From: Alnus glutinosa
Taxonomy: Eukaryota; Streptophyta; Magnoliopsida; Fagales; Betulaceae
NCBI RefSeq assembly: GCF_958979055.1
Contig: NC_084894.1
Coordinates: forward strand, 3,415,001-3,479,000
Direction: 5' to 3'
Length of the DNA: 64,000 nucleotides
A model generated the notes under the pieces. That model worked only from the letters and a program-made list of their open reading frames with translations. It was not told the origin of the DNA and made no database searches. Within the stretch, counting starts at the first letter, position 1, and every line of letters starts with the position of its first letter. Both the position numbers and the translations under genes were made by a program. This document shows positions 22,601 to 35,376 of the stretch, piece after piece.

Positions 22601-24916
22601 TTGAGAAGAATATAAAATAAATAAGCATGGGACAACTTACATAAAAGCAGTGACAGAATAAGTAGCAAGACTCCTGCGCAAGAGTAGAGTATTAGAAGCT
22701 TGCACCGATGGGGATACACGGGAAACAAGCAAATTGCTAGTGTCAACACAGGCCAGAAAAATGAGAGAAGAGTCTGCCAAAGCGGTCGCCGTTTTACAAA
22801 TGTCCACGCAAAAAAGGCATCATTTTCAGAAAATACTTGATCCTGCAAAATATAGTCAAATATTGATATTTGGCCTAAAGAAACAACTACAAACATGCCC
22901 CTAACTTTCTAGATAAAGTAAAAGCAAGCAGAAATTATCATATAATTTTTTATGATAATACCCTTCTCATTAGTTGGGCACCACCCTCTGAATTTTTTTT
23001 TAATTTTTTAAATTTTTAATGAAAAGGGTATAAAGCTAAAAGTCTTTTCATGTTACTTATCAAAAACATTCTTTTCATTTCATTTTTGTTATTTATTTGA
23101 GGAAAATAAAGCTAAGTCTTAGATTTAAAATCTTTGTAAGCTCAGGTATTAAATTGGCTAAATTGATTCTCAGGTCATGCAAAATTATAAAAAGCATAGG
23201 CGGGTTTTTAGAATATTTTCCCTAAAAATAAATACCACTAAACCTAGATAAAGATAAACTCAACTAAATAAAAGATAAGAATGAAATCCTTTAACACTCC
23301 CTCGCACGTTGGAGACTATAATATAATTCCAACTTGGAACAATCAAGTGTAGCACATCCATGATGAAAGGATTTTAGGGGGTAACAAAATCTATTTGTTG
23401 CAAAGAACTAGTCACGAACAAAATCAACAAATTGAGCTAAAACCAGCTGAACAGGCTTGGGCTCTAAGGAGTCAACTAATCAGGTAAATAGTTGTGGAAA
23501 GATAAACTAAGAGGCTAGATGTAATGCATGCAGCTAAATAAAAATAAAATAAAATTATGTGTCTCATACATCTAACTGCAAAGCAAGGAGTTACCCATCA
23601 ATACATTTAAATCTTACATATCGAAATTACTTACTGGGAAAATCTCTAGATGTGCTGGCCATGTAGACAACTTTTTCTTCCCAGGACGAAGAGTTTTCAC
23701 CACACGATCACAGCGCACTAAAAGATTCTTTCTTAACAGAGAATTACCAATATCTTCAGTCTCTAGGGTCCTATCTGATTCTAGAATATCTTTGAGATCT
23801 GGATGATTTCTCAAAAAGCTAGCAAAATCCTTCCCTCTGAAGTACTCCACACGTGTCTCCTGTAAAACAGCCCACCTAGACACCAAACCCTTATGGTCTC
23901 TCACCTTCTCAGCAAACAACTGAAACACATCCTTAGCAGCTTGTTTCTGAAAAGAAAAGAAAAAAAAAATGACAATCCGAGCGAAGAGGGTAAAAAATGA
24001 AAAAACATGTAAATCTACAAATTATGACCAGAAATAAAATCTGGTCCGCAAAGCACATCCTTCCCAACAAAAACTGCCAAAAAAATCACCACATAGAGAC
24101 CAGCATCAAGCCATAAAGTAGACATAAAAGACTGCAATGATAAAACAGCATAATAAACAATGCATCATTAATCAAGTCTATGTGAATAAACTTAATAAGG
24201 TATCGAAATCTAAGACATATGAAACCCAATTGCCAAAAGGCGTCCCCGCACCCTAAGCAATCTCACTCTTAGTCCATTTAAAGGTAATGGGCGTGATAAT
24301 TTCATCGATTCAGAAACCAGGAAAACCAACAAAAAAAATCAAAATTCCGGGGACACATTGTTAAGGCCGTTCCAATTTTCCAAGAAACGATAAACAGACG
24401 GGGACACCGATAATTGTATTGGGCTCAATGGGGGTGTATGATTCTCATAACTATCCGCCGGTCCCAAACAACCAAAAGCATCACATTCACCCTTCTTAAT
24501 TCGATTTTCCACAGTACCTTCTCGGCAAACAAACTAAGTATTAAAGAAATCAAGAACCCCACATTTCAAGTACACTAATCAACAATTCTAAGCCCTGACA
24601 TACAAAAATACACAGGCACTTGCATACATAATCTGTACGTATAATGGAATTTCATGCGATAAATCCTGTTAAACATTTACCTTTTCATTTACAATTCATA
24701 TTGAAAAAAATAAAAATTTCCATTTCCAAACGCCTAATTCGTATCACACTGTGCGTAGAGAAACCCTAGATCAGATGGATAGAGCGAGAGCTAGAGCGAG
24801 AAAGAGAGAAAACAAACCCTAGGAGGAGTATCGGAGTTGGGATCTCTGGCGCCATTTTGTACGGCTCCTGTAGATCTTCGTACCCTCTTCTTCTCTGCGC
24901 CTCCTGATTTCTTCAT
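19656..24916 (-). CDS. SEC62: Translocation protein SEC62
   Basis: SEC62 is an ER membrane subunit that works with SEC61 and SEC63 in post-translational import and, in plants, ER-phagy. Coding exons (minus): 24916-24818, 23946-23635, 22842-22641, 20408-20180, 19902-19656; total 1089 nt, 362 aa, near the usual plant length, with phases agreeing at every junction. The start gives the basic N-terminus MKKSGGAEKKRVRRSTG, preferred over an overlapping downstream ATG in another frame. The cytosolic N-domain (about 34-137) has KDVFQLFAEKVRDHKGLVSR and VEYFRGKDF. Hydrophobic segments lie at about 162-179, 186-220 and 257-272. The C-terminus is acidic and histidine-containing (EQHKHDDHI). A GA/CT-rich leader precedes the ATG. 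Introns hold a 3x150-bp tandem repeat and a MITE. Identification is by recognised conserved blocks. Confidence 0.95.
19984..20157 (+). mobile_element. MITE family B copy in SEC62 intron
   Basis: About 170 bp, from GGCTCCGTTTGTAAATGC to TCTATCAAACACAGG. It shares the central block TTGAATTGTTTGTTAATG and TTTGAAAAAGTGTTACG with other copies in the window. It lies between the last two coding exons and has no coding capacity. Confidence 0.65.
21521..21968. repeat. Three-unit tandem repeat, about 150 bp each
   Basis: Units begin at 21521, 21671 and 21820, each with AATGCACCCCATCAGAC, and include GTTGGCCTTTTAAAGTTTAA, AGCAGCAGTGCTCTCAATTA and CAAGTGCAAATGAATTGATG. Units 2 and 3 are closer to each other (shared GAGTACATCCG) than to unit 1, suggesting stepwise duplication. 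The array is in the SEC62 intron between 20409 and 22640. Confidence 0.95.
22943..23634. other. SEC62 intron 2, repeat-like content
   Basis: Contains AACACTCCCTCGCACGTTGG and neighbouring AT-rich sequence reminiscent of dispersed LTR-type repeats. No exon or gene could be supported. Confidence 0.3.
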
Positions 24917-25240
24917 CTCTCTCTCTCTCTCTCTCTCTCCCCTCTCTGTTTTTCTGGGTCTCTCTGTTTACGTGTCTGTGCCGCGAAGTCAAGAGGCGTT
25001 ACAGTGCGCACTTACGAATGCTTTCTCTTGGGGGTCTAAATTTGGTTGAAAAGGCAAGAGCTTGATGACCTTCCGTACTACATTTTTTTTATTATTATTA
25101 TTTTACCTTTTTTTTTTTTTTTGTTAGTAATGTTAGGTGTATTGTAATTTTATTTAAAAAAAAAAATTATATAATAAAGTTGGTTGGGTTTGCCCCCATA
25201 TCAGATTTTTCTAATTTCTTCTTCTTCTTTTTTTCTTTTT

Positions 25241-25275
<35 letters not shown>

Positions 25276-26492
25276 GAGTCTAATTTCTTTTATTTTGATG
25301 TAAGATATAATCACTCTCTTTTAAAGTAAATTTAGATGACAACATAAGGTCAATTGGCCTTATGTAATATTGTAGTGGCAAACAAAAAAATGAAAAAATA
25401 AACACTACCGACTACACTTCTTAATGCGCATTGTTGAGACAATTTTTGGTATGATGACATAAACTTTTGTAAAATTATTCATTCTCTCTTGCAAAATAAC
25501 AAATATTAAAGAAGCTCGCTGGGAGTGTCAGCCGGATCCACTCCGATGCCTAAGTCAGTCTTTTTGAAGAGAATTCAGATCAAGTCTGTATAATGCCACG
25601 TGTCAACCTCAGCGATTGACACGTGGTAAGCCGTTAATATTTGGAAAAAAATGTAACAAAGGTACCAAATGAGTTTTTACTTCTAACTCAAGTACCACCT
25701 ATTAAACAAATGAAAACTCGGATACTAAATTTAAAAAAACATAAAACTCAAAGACTACTAGAGTATTTAACCCTTCTTTTTTTAAGTATCTATTAAAAAA
25801 AAAAAAAAAAAAGTAATGTAATTTAACTATGATTAGTCCACTAGTCATAATGACATTATGGCTAGTGGATTAAGATATGAGACAATAGAGACAAGAACAT
25901 CTATTTCAAGGGTTTGGTAGCTCCATATTCAAAGAAGCTTTACTTGAAAGTCCATTCGTGAGAATGACATGAATGCCCCCTATTAGCTTAGCCTTGCATA
26001 CTTACCATATTTTGATCGTTTGTTAATACGTTTTAGAATTATTTTTTATTTTTCGTTTGAAAAAAAATGTTATAAATTTGAAATCAATTTTAAGTATTTT
26101 GTGTTTTAAGTTTTTTTTTTTTTACTATTTAAAAAAAAAAAGAAAAAAAGAGAGAGAGAGCAAGAAAGAAAGAAAGAAGCTCCAGAAGCTTTCTCCCTCC
26201 CAAGCATAACAAAAGCATGGCTATCAAAAGTGTTCATTATTGCTGGTGATAGGTTTGCCTTTTCCAGTGCTATTTTTGACCAAAACAGCACATTGATATT
26301 AACGAAATTATATAACTTTTTTAAAAAAAAAAGAAAAAGAAAAATGAGATAAACTTTATTAAAAAAAAAAAAAAATTATATTACAAGAGAGGCCAGGGGT
26401 GCCCCTATCAACAAAGTCCCAAAACAATTAAAATAGTTCTGAAATTATATACCAAAGGAATTGGGTAAGGAAGAAATGACACTAAGAAATAT
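24917..26492. other. SEC62 promoter side and intergenic DNA
   Basis: A (CT)n run at about 24915-24940 is the SEC62 5' leader. Long poly-T tracts lie at 25231-25273. A G-box-containing inverted pair, CCACGTGTCAAC and GTTGACACGTGG-like, lies at 25603-25626. A fragment of MITE family B is at about 26010-26110. No gene supported. Confidence 0.5.
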
Positions 26493-26674
26493 GAGAAATG
26501 ATCCCTACACTCATTTTTCATAACAGCTTTATAACAAGTTGACGTGACTAATAATATTTTATTATTTTTTTACAAAAAGAAAAGAAAATAAAACAAAAAT
26601 AATAATAAAATATAACCAGCCACGTCAATTTGTTGTGGATCTGTTGTGAGAAATGAGTGTAGGAATAACTTCTC
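26493..26674. mobile_element. MITE family C, about 182 bp
   Basis: Terminal inverted repeats: left GAGAAATGATCCCTACACTC; the reverse complement of the right end is GAGAAGTTATTCCTACACTC. The core is AT-rich with poly-A stretches. The same family forms the middle layer of the nest at 35516-35849, which shows what this copy looks like without an insertion. Confidence 0.75.
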
Positions 26675-28358
26675 GGAGTTAAATTAGAAAAAAGATAATA
26701 ATTTATAAGTGAAACTCACAAAAGATTCGCATCCAAATAATTGATGACCGAAAGAGAACTCGTATATTAAGTTATTAACTCATCCATACTATAAAGACAC
26801 GAGGGATTAACCCTGACATTCATTGTCCAAAATTACAATATATATAATAAAAATATATTAAAATATTAATTAAATAATTAAATATATTATATTATATTAA
26901 CTGAAACATTTGGGGGAATTGATGATTTATAAAATAAAATAAAATAAATTGTGACAAACGGTCTTAACATTCACGTATGGCTCAAACAATTTATTCTCAA
27001 TTTTAGTTAAAAAAAACAATTTTTTTTTCTATTTTAATTACCAATTTTTCTAAAGCACCAACATCCGCCTCTTTATTTTAATTATTCACTTTTATTATTT
27101 TATTTAAATATTCATTTTAAATTGTTTTATTTGTTCTTTCTTTAAGAAGGGAGAGAATATTAAACTTTCTTTTTTTTTTTTTTCCTGCAATTGGTGAGAG
27201 AACAATACTCACTCTAGCAACTCATCAAATATTTCAACATTTTGTTTAGCCTAATATAGTTTATTTTGGTCACATTTTAGAATTTTAGCCGACGAAAATA
27301 ACATTTACATTATTTTGACTCGCCCGAAGATAATGCTCTTGCCTTATATTGGGATATGCCAAATATATGTACTCCCACATTCAGATCTAAATCGTTAGTA
27401 ATTTGCTTATCTTATTACTGGTATTCCGGACAACAAATATGAGACAACCCCTAAGGGCTTATGGGGCCATTTACCTGAGCAAGTTGGCGAGCTGCTTGAG
27501 ATCTACTTGGACAAGTGGGCTCATAGAGACTTTCTCAAGTTTACTAGCAATCCAGATAGCAAATATAAGAGAGGTCATAAGACTTATCTGCTTCAGTAAG
27601 TGGGTGGGTTGCATTTGCTCAGACAACCACATAAAAACTCTCTCACATTTAAAGGGTTTATGTGGGAGATTAAAAACCATCTCATATCCGTCATCTACCC
27701 GTTCGCATAGGATACGGGCGGATAATCAGTCCCTAACCTTGGGAAGGTAGATAGCGGAATATGAATAGGTAAAGACGGATAATATATCCACCTTTGCTTA
27801 TCCGTACATATAGAAAAATTGTTGTCTTATAAAACAAAGTGGTGTATTTTTAGTTTATAAATACTTGTATTGCCTAATGTTTACAATCAATTTATATTTT
27901 CATTATAATTTACAAGTATATTTAGTTCAAAAATTAGATTATATCCATCTACAAAAGTTCATAAAAAGCTTTTTTAAAAAATAGGGCTATATAAATTAAG
28001 TTCATAGTTAATTTTTTTTTTTTAAAAAAAAAAAACCTGTCCGCCTGTCTACGGTTATGGACGGATTCCGCTTGCCTGTCCAAGACCGACCGTTATTAAA
28101 CTCCACCCTCTATAAAGTGTGAATGCAAAATTAAGGTATTATCTGCCTATATAGCGTGTAATGCTATATATCACCTTTGTATTTTTTTTTTTTGTCCCAT
28201 TAAACTTGATGTGACTCTTAAAATCACAATTGGATTAAAATTTAATAGTGATTTATCATAAATTCAATGGTGATTTTAAGAGCCACATCAATTTTAAGAA
28301 GACAAAAAAAGGCACAAAAGTAATATGTAGCATTACCCATTATTTACTAACATACTAA
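26675..28358. other. Intergenic, repeat-derived, no gene seen
   Basis: 27400-28130 contains repeated GGATACGGGCGGATAATC-type motifs in both orientations (also ATGGACGGATTCCGC near 28058), suggesting another non-autonomous element. Overlapping open frames at 27403-27750 are short and featureless. Confidence 0.4.
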
Positions 28359-28629
28359 CGGTTTGTTTGGGTTTGCGATTTCAAAAAATGCGATTTCAAG
28401 ATAGCGATTTTAAAATGTGCGATTTGAAAAAAATTGATTTTTAAAAACGCAGTTAAGCGTTTGGCAAAATCGCAGGTTAGCCTTTTAAAATACTGTGTTT
28501 TCAAAAAAGTACCACATTACATATGATTTGAATAAACACTTTTCTACGCAGTTTCCAAACAGTTCATTTCCTGTGATTTAATTTAAAATCGCACTTTTTT
28601 TTTACGAAATCACAATCACAAACACATCC
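28359..28629. mobile_element. Tourist-like MITE (PIF/Harbinger type), copy 1
   Basis: Starts CGGTTTGTTTGGGTTTGCG, ends CACAATCACAAACACATCC, with TAA on both sides (28356-28358, 28630-28632). The interior is rich in GCGATTT/AAATCGC motifs. See 45599-46216 for the best proof of the target duplication. Confidence 0.75.
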
Positions 28630-28813
28630 TAATAACTAAAATTGATGCATCTTTATCCCCTATAGGCCATCTCTAAAAAATAGAAATAAAAAATTTCCCC
28701 GTAGGCCATATCCACCGTTCCCCTACAATAAAGACAGACAAACGCCTGAATGTCCCTGCAGGTTTTATCGTTAAATTGTTGTAAGTGGCTGTGGTTTCAT
28801 TTCCCACATTCAA

Positions 28814-30225
28814 ATGATTTCTCTGCCAAGTCTCTCATTTCTCAACAAGCCACCAGTATCGCTGCCACCCACATCTTCATCCAGTAAAACTAATGCACTC
28901 ACAATTATATCTCAATCGCTAGTACACAGTGATGATGCTTGTAAGAAAAGAAGAGCACACCCATCTTCTTTTCTATCTTGTGTTGTTCATGCAGCGGAGA
29001 AAGATTCACAACATTTTGATGTAGACCCAGATAAGGCCAGAGAAGCCCTCCAAGAGCTTGACCAGCAGCTCCAATCCCTCGCCCAGAAAAAAATCAGCAC
29101 TCCCAAGATAAGGGGTACTCCCTGTCTCTCTCTCTCTCTCTCAATATTTTTTTTTGTTGTCCCTACTTTCTTGGTTTGGTGCAAATGATGTGACTTTGAT
29201 TATACAAATGCGTTGAAATCACTTTTTTCTCTTCTATGATACATTTGCAACTTTTGCTTTTGATGAGAAATATGTGGGCTGCCATTAGACTAACATTATA
29301 GGAAGAGGAAGAGGAAGATATGAGATATCACTACTTTTAGCTGCAATTAACATGTTTCAGACCAGTTCAATTCATGGGTGATTGTTCTAAATTTGGCTGC
29401 TTGAAATTTTCAAAACTCTTAATTGTTCTATCCAACATTTCTCTAATTTCTTCAAAATCACCCGAGTCTGAATCAATGAAGATAATTAAGCCGGACAGAA
29501 TTTGTGCTTTTTCCACAAAGCCGTCCATTTCTGGCAAATTTATCCTCAAGACCACCACATGGGAATTTTAAAGACCATGGTTCCTCATATTTTGCATTGT
29601 TATGTTAAAAAGAACAAAGAAAAAAAGATTTTTATCTGGGTTTTATACACAAAGCAATTGTAACCACATGTCCAAACAGCTTTTCCTTTTGACATGACAG
29701 TGAATCAAAATTACCAAGGGAAGTATTTTACTTGTGGATTTGGATAGAAATTCATGTGTGGCTGCTAATTATTGGTCCTTGGAGATTCGGGTTCATTTGA
29801 TAGAACTTTTTATAGGGTGTTTTTTGCTTTTTGGTTGAAATTTGTTCTGACGTGACATAAAAGTAAAGATAGTTTTGAGTGTTTTGTGTTTGGAGTTTCC
29901 TATTAATGCCTTAAAAAGCGTTACCGAACAAGGCAGAATGGGATGCCTGATTTTCCATTTCATGTGAACATCTCTTACAATAATTACATAGTTCTGTTTT
30001 TAACATGTTGCAGCTTCAGATGTGGATCTTACGAAGGATAACATGACAGAAGAAGAATTTTCGGATTCCTTTCTAAAAAATTTAGCAGTTGCTCTCGTAC
30101 TCTTCACCATTTTCTACAATATACTTTTTGAAACTGTAATCAAACGAGCCATAGATATTCCACTACCAGTTCCAGCTACTACTGCAGTAACAGAAGCATC
30201 TTCCCAAGGCCAAACAAGTAACTAA
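28814..30225 (+). CDS. Predicted plastid single-pass membrane protein, function unknown
   Basis: Two coding exons, 28814-29114 and 30014-30225, total 513 nt, 170 aa; the junction G|CT gives Ala and keeps frame. The first 55 residues are rich in Ser/Pro/Thr and basic residues with few acids, like a chloroplast transit peptide (MISLPSLSFLNKPPVSLPPT). Residues 66-92 are charged and helical with coiled-coil potential (KAREALQELDQQLQSLAQKK). A hydrophobic segment follows at about 121-139 (FLKNLAVALVLFTIFYNILF), then a short polar tail. The pattern fits a small thylakoid or envelope protein. I do not recognise a named family. The next gene is far away on both sides, and the intron of about 900 bp holds a MITE family B copy. 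Confidence 0.8.
29793..29936 (+). mobile_element. MITE family B copy in the plastid-protein intron
   Basis: Contains GGGTGTTTTTTGCTTTTTGG, GACGTGACATAAAAGTAAAG and GTTTTGAGTGTTTTGTGTTT, matching copies at 30378 and 19984. No coding capacity. Confidence 0.6.
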
Positions 30226-30377
30226 AAACATCATTGGTGGCAGTCTTGCATCGGCTTCCACTTGAAATGATCAGTACCAGAGGTTTCCATTCAGCCATGC
30301 AGTTTTGATTTCCAGGAAGCAATACTCAGAATTAAGCAAGCTTTTGTTGATTTGCTGGAGGTACTTAAACTTCGGCA
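30226..30377 (+). other. 3' UTR of the plastid-protein gene
   Basis: Directly follows the TAA stop; no separate feature. The UTR probably ends near or within the adjoining MITE family B copy. Confidence 0.4.
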
Positions 30378-30563
30378 AGAGGCTCCGTTTCGTTTGATAA
30401 TACTTTTTGGATGGTGCTTTTTGTATTTTGAAAAATTATTATGACGGGACATAAAGGTAAAAGCGATTTTGATGTGTTTTATGTTTTAGGTTGTTTGTTA
30501 ATGTTTTTATTTGAAAATAGAGAGCAAAAGTGCGAAGGAAAATGGTTTACCAAACAAAACTTA
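30378..30563 (+). mobile_element. MITE family B copy
   Basis: Runs from GAGGCTCCGTTTCGTTTGA to GGTTTACCAAACAAAAC, with GACGGGACATAAAGGTAAAAG and GGTTGTTTGTTAATG inside. It is the cleanest full-length copy of this family, about 185 bp. Confidence 0.65.
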
Positions 30564-32385
30564 AGTTTTGTGGTTGTAAGAATTATGGCGTATATCCGGC
30601 TTGTTTGGCAAAGACATGTACAGAACAGAAGAGAGTAATGTGTTGTTAGTTTTAGAATTAGTAAAAAGTGATGATGTGATATAAAATAAAAGGAATTTGT
30701 ATAAAAAAGTGAAAAAAAAAAAAAATTTGTATTGTAGTGAATTTTTTTATTTGAATAATAAAAAAAAATTATTAATGTGATATAAAAAGTGAAAAAGGTG
30801 AGAATGTTCTAACGTTGATTGGTAATAAAAAAAAATGAAAAAAAAATAAAAAAATAAACAGTAACAACATTATGCTGTTCAGTTCTGTAACTTATGAAAC
30901 ATTCCCATCATTTTAAATATACTCATATGAGCTTTTATTAAGGATTGATGAGGTATATTTGTCTTGATCATCAAGGCCTAAACTATTGGAAGCCTCTTTG
31001 ATACCACGTCAAATCACAAGTTCTATTTTTATTTTATTTTTCTTCTCGTACATGTTTATTTAAGCAATAAAATAGCTTTATTCAACTAAAACAAGAATTA
31101 GATGCTAAGGGTTAAAAAATCTTCCTAGTTGTAATTCCTATGCCTTCAACTTGGCCAACCACTTTGCATTATGGGGATGATTACCATAGAACGTAAAGGA
31201 AAACAACATAAAATGAATATAAATCTTACGTTAATTTAAAGTTTCACCAAAATAATGATAAGAAGAGGTTAAACCAAAGTCTCACCATCAAAAGAGAAGA
31301 TGAATCACGCCTCCAAAAAATAAATATATTTTTTAATAAATCATAATTTGTCTCCATAAAAGTACAAAGAACCTTTAAATAGACACCGTAAAATAAACCC
31401 TAATCTTAATTTGATTAACTTTTGACCAAACCTAACCTTATTTTGACCGACTTTTGGGTTAAAGTGTCAAACCCATTATTAAATTGCAAAATACATGCTT
31501 TCTTAAAATTTAAAACCTAAATAAATTTAAAGACAGAATATTCTTATTTTATTCCGCATCAATGACATTGTCTATAGTCTGGCTTAGGTGTGCTATAATT
31601 TTTTTTATTGGTCCAAATTAATTTTTTTTTTCTCATAAAAAACTTGAAATTAAATATGTGCCAAAGCCAAATCCCGTTATCCAAACCTGGACTGGCCCAG
31701 CCAATGACACGCCCAGGTTCAGGTTCTCTAATCTAATTGCCTTTCATTGTGGCTTGCATCATCATTGTCCACAAAAAACATATGTGGATTGCTTCAAGAC
31801 CAAAAAACATAAACATTTTTTTTAAAAGTAAAAAAACATACATTTGATTAGACCCAAAAACATATACTAGATTTGATGTACACCCTAGTAAACAATGTAT
31901 ATTGTGGGGGTCTTCCCTTACAATTTTCATCTTAACTTTATAATATGATCTGGGACATATTATTGTAGAATATTAATCAAGAAATAAAAGAACTGTGTAA
32001 GATGATGATTAAAGAATAATCTATATAATAATATTTTATTTGATACCAAGTTTTGCCATAACTAGCTTATTCTTCATTCTTTTGTTTTGTTTTCGTTTCC
32101 GGGACATTTATTTCCTTTTTGTAGCTTCATGGTTTCATTATAAATAGATGAACAGTTGTATTGAAAATTCATCCAAGTTTATTATCGATAATATGTCAAT
32201 TTTTTCTATCAAAGTGTGTGTTGGTGTCTGTGTATTGAGAATACAATTTCTTTTTCACGTTCTATCGTTTCGGCTACGTCAATTGATATGATTGTTCAAT
32301 ATGCATGGTAGATTGAACATATTTCATTTTTGTTCAACTTGGCAACTTGCAGATTTCCTGTATAATAATTATAAATGTCATTTTA
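30564..32385. other. Intergenic, no gene seen
   Basis: AT-rich, with poly-A runs. Open frames at 30441-30638 and 31733-31930 overlap repeats or show no domain. Confidence 0.5.
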
Positions 32386-32793
32386 TGATCTGTTTGGGTT
32401 TGCGATTTCAAAAAGTGCGATTTAAAAATAACGATTTAAAAATGTGCGATTTGAAAAAATGATTTTTAAAAATGCAGTTAAGCATTTGGTAAAATTGCAG
32501 TTTGACCTTTAAAATCGCATGCTAGCTTTTTAAAATTATGCGTTTCCATCTATGTCATCCAGAATGACATAGAAGTAATTTTTTAATTACATCTATGTCC
32601 TTCTAAATGGACATCAGAAGAACACTATAAGGAACCCTAGCATTCATTTTTCAAAAAAGCATCACATTGCCTGCGATTTAAAAAAATTTCAAATCGCAAT
32701 TTTTTTAAAAAACAATTCTCAAACAGTTCATTTTTTGCGATTTGGTTTAAAATCGCTCTTTTTGTTTACGAAATCGCAATCTCAAACACACCC
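32386..32793. mobile_element. Tourist-like MITE, copy 2 (with about 130 bp extra)
   Basis: Flanked by TTA (32383-32385, 32794-32796). The left end TGATCTGTTTGGGTTTGCG and right end ATCGCAATCTCAAACACACC match the family. It is longer than the usual 270-300 bp because of a central segment with an inverted ATCTATGTC/GACATAGA pair, perhaps a further small insertion. Confidence 0.75.
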
Positions 32794-33932
32794 TTACTCC
32801 CTAATCCGAAATCCAATTTGTCACTCGCTTATTTGTGGTCTCTCTTTTCTACAACATCTCGGATTAGCAACCAGAGCCTTTCATCTTCGGGGCTTGATGG
32901 CTTCTCAATTTTATTCCAGGTTGGTCTTTCAAAAAAGTTTGTCACAATGTTAATCGGCTTGCACAAAATCTTACTAAATGGACCACTTTTATTCATATAA
33001 GTAAAAGCATTCACATTTGTGAACTTGCATGTTACTGCAGTTGTGGTTAGGGTTGTCAATTTTTTACACGATCCGCGAATCCAATATAAAATTAAAGGGT
33101 TACTGATTAAGAAGTCTGAATCGTATAATTAAATGGGTCGTGTTAAGGTTGACTTCTATAGTCTTATAAACATACTTCGACACAACTTGAACCCGGCACG
33201 CGACATAATTGCATGCAATTTTTGATGTGATCCACGAACTTGACACGAATCCAATACCAAACTTGGTTCGAATAAGATTGACCTATATAGTCTTATACTC
33301 ATGTCTCGACACGACTCAAACTCAACACGCAAATATAAATTGTCCCCTCAAAGCTGTGCCTGCCGACATGCTGGAATGTGTTTGGTATATTTGGTAACTT
33401 ACTATTTTTTTTCTTTTTTAGAAAATATTTGGTAACTTACTCTTGACTCTTGAGCATGCATTGTTGTATTAAACGAGGTCAATTTGATAAAGCCATTTCT
33501 CATAGGAGTTGAAAACTACAAAGAAAAGCTTCTTACATTCCTACGCAACTACCCACCAATATTTCAATGCGTAGGCCTCACGTCAACTGTCTTGTTCTAA
33601 GGTTCACGGGTTGAATAGGGTTTCTTTATATAAATCAAGGGCTCATCATTGGGAAGATGGTTTCAAAGGAGCTGATCATTCTTCTTAAATTTATATTTGA
33701 ATTTGTAATTTTGTATCTTTGAGCCAATAATTAGGATTTAGATTTCATGCAATGAATTTGTCTTATTAACATTTTCGTGCGAGAGGTTGTTGAGGCAAAT
33801 GCTCAGTCTGTCGGAACACCTATCCGAGATGGTGGAGGTTAAGCAGTGAAGCTACCCATTGCTTTGTAATTAATAGAATAGGCTCATTGCTGGATCTCGG
33901 TCCTAATAAATAGAGTTGAAATGTAATAATAA
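32794..33932. other. Intergenic, repeat remnants
   Basis: 33045-33340 holds two imperfect direct copies of a dispersed repeat with GACTTCTATAGTCTTATA, then GACCTATATAGTCTTATA, and CGACACAACTTGAAC, then CGACACGACTCAAAC. No gene supported. Confidence 0.45.
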
Positions 33933-34221
33933 GGGTGCGTTTGTAATTGCGATTTCGTAGAGAAAAAATGCGATTTTAAACTAAATCGCAAAAAATGAAC
34001 CGTTTGAAAACTGCGTTTTTAAAAAATTACGATTTGAAAACGCAAAAAAAAATGCTTATTCAAATTGTAGGCAATGTGATGCTTTTTTGAAAACGCAGTC
34101 TTTTAAAAGGCTAATCTGCAATTTTAAATGCCAAACTGCGATTTTGCCAAACGTTTACCTGCATTTTTAAAAATCACTTTTTTAAATCGCACTTTTTGAA
34201 ATCGCAAATCCAAACAGACCA
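33933..34221. mobile_element. Tourist-like MITE, copy 3
   Basis: 289 bp, flanked by TAA (33930-33932, 34222-34224). The left end GGGTGCGTTTGTAATTGCG and right end CGCAAATCCAAACAGACCA are inverted copies, and the interior has paired AATCGC/GCGATT motifs. Confidence 0.8.
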
Positions 34222-34224
34222 TAA

Positions 34225-35376
34225 AATAGTTCTAAAATTAAGCAATTGTGCAGCTCATTCTTTAGAATGATGGTTTCCTTTTTAACCACAAATATTTATT
34301 AAGATAGATGGGTAACCTGTTGCACAAATTGCGCAAAATTCATGGATGGATATGAGTTGAGCATATATTTTTATTTTATTTTATTGATTATAGGAATGAC
34401 ATACTGTCACGTAAGTATTATCTTAAAATCAAATCTACCCTAGAAATTACTTACATGTTAATAGTTCACAATTGTTACACACAATGTAACAATACATAGG
34501 TCCTTCAAGAGCTTGACCGACACCAATATCTTAAAAAAGTTGTTAGAGTCATTCTCGAGATCCCGCGCTATCTACCACTTAGCTCGTTCATTAGCAACTA
34601 CGGCGGTCAGGAGTTGGGAGTGGAGGAGGAAGATGAAGAAAGTTGTGTTGTTGAGTCAAGAATGACCGATTCAATGTGAATAGAATAAAATGTTATATTT
34701 TGTTTTGGACGTTCGGATTATATGCACTCAATGTGGCACAAACTATACCTTGTATTGGAAGAAACACAAAGAAAGTAAATCGGAGGTGAGCCACTACTTT
34801 AGTTATGACTCATAACCAAAGTTTGTACGTTCGAAATTTGGATATAGCCAAATAGAGAAGTTTCGATTGAGTGCTACACTTTTTTACAAATTGATGCGGT
34901 GGTTCACGTAACGTTTATCATATCGATCATTAAACAATAAATTTATTTATTAAATTTTGTTTTTTAATTTTTTTATCATTAAAAAATTGCCACGTAATTT
35001 TGTAATTTTGTAAAAGAGTGTAGTAAAAGTAAAGCAATTTTTAGTTAGATCTGTACATCACTATCACTAGATCTTCTCTCAAATCAAAGACTATGATTTT
35101 GGTTTTTTCCTCAACCATTAAGGCAATATCCGTGTAACATATAATGAAAGAAAAGTGATTTCTTGTGCCTTAAATTGAAAAGTCAGTTACAAATAAATGA
35201 ATTAAATATCACATACGGCGAATAAAGTAAGCCCCACAAAAGAAAAAAGTCCAAGATAATATAAAACTAAATACAAGATGGTAATTAGGGTCAATATTTC
35301 AACGCTTCGAAACGTGCGGTTTGAAAAAATAATAATTTTAAAACACAATTAATAAAAAAAAAATACGATTTTAAAA
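34225..35376. other. Intergenic, no gene seen
   Basis: AT-rich DNA; nothing recognised beyond scattered poly-A/T tracts. Confidence 0.5.

Noticed and set aside
22585..22896. Separate small membrane-protein gene on the minus strand
   Set aside because: It is SEC62 exon 3 plus intron read-through on each side; splice sites at 22842 and 22641 join it in frame to the other exons.
24837..25049. 70-codon plus-strand frame over the SEC62 start
   Set aside because: Antisense shadow of SEC62 exon 1 and its CT-rich leader.
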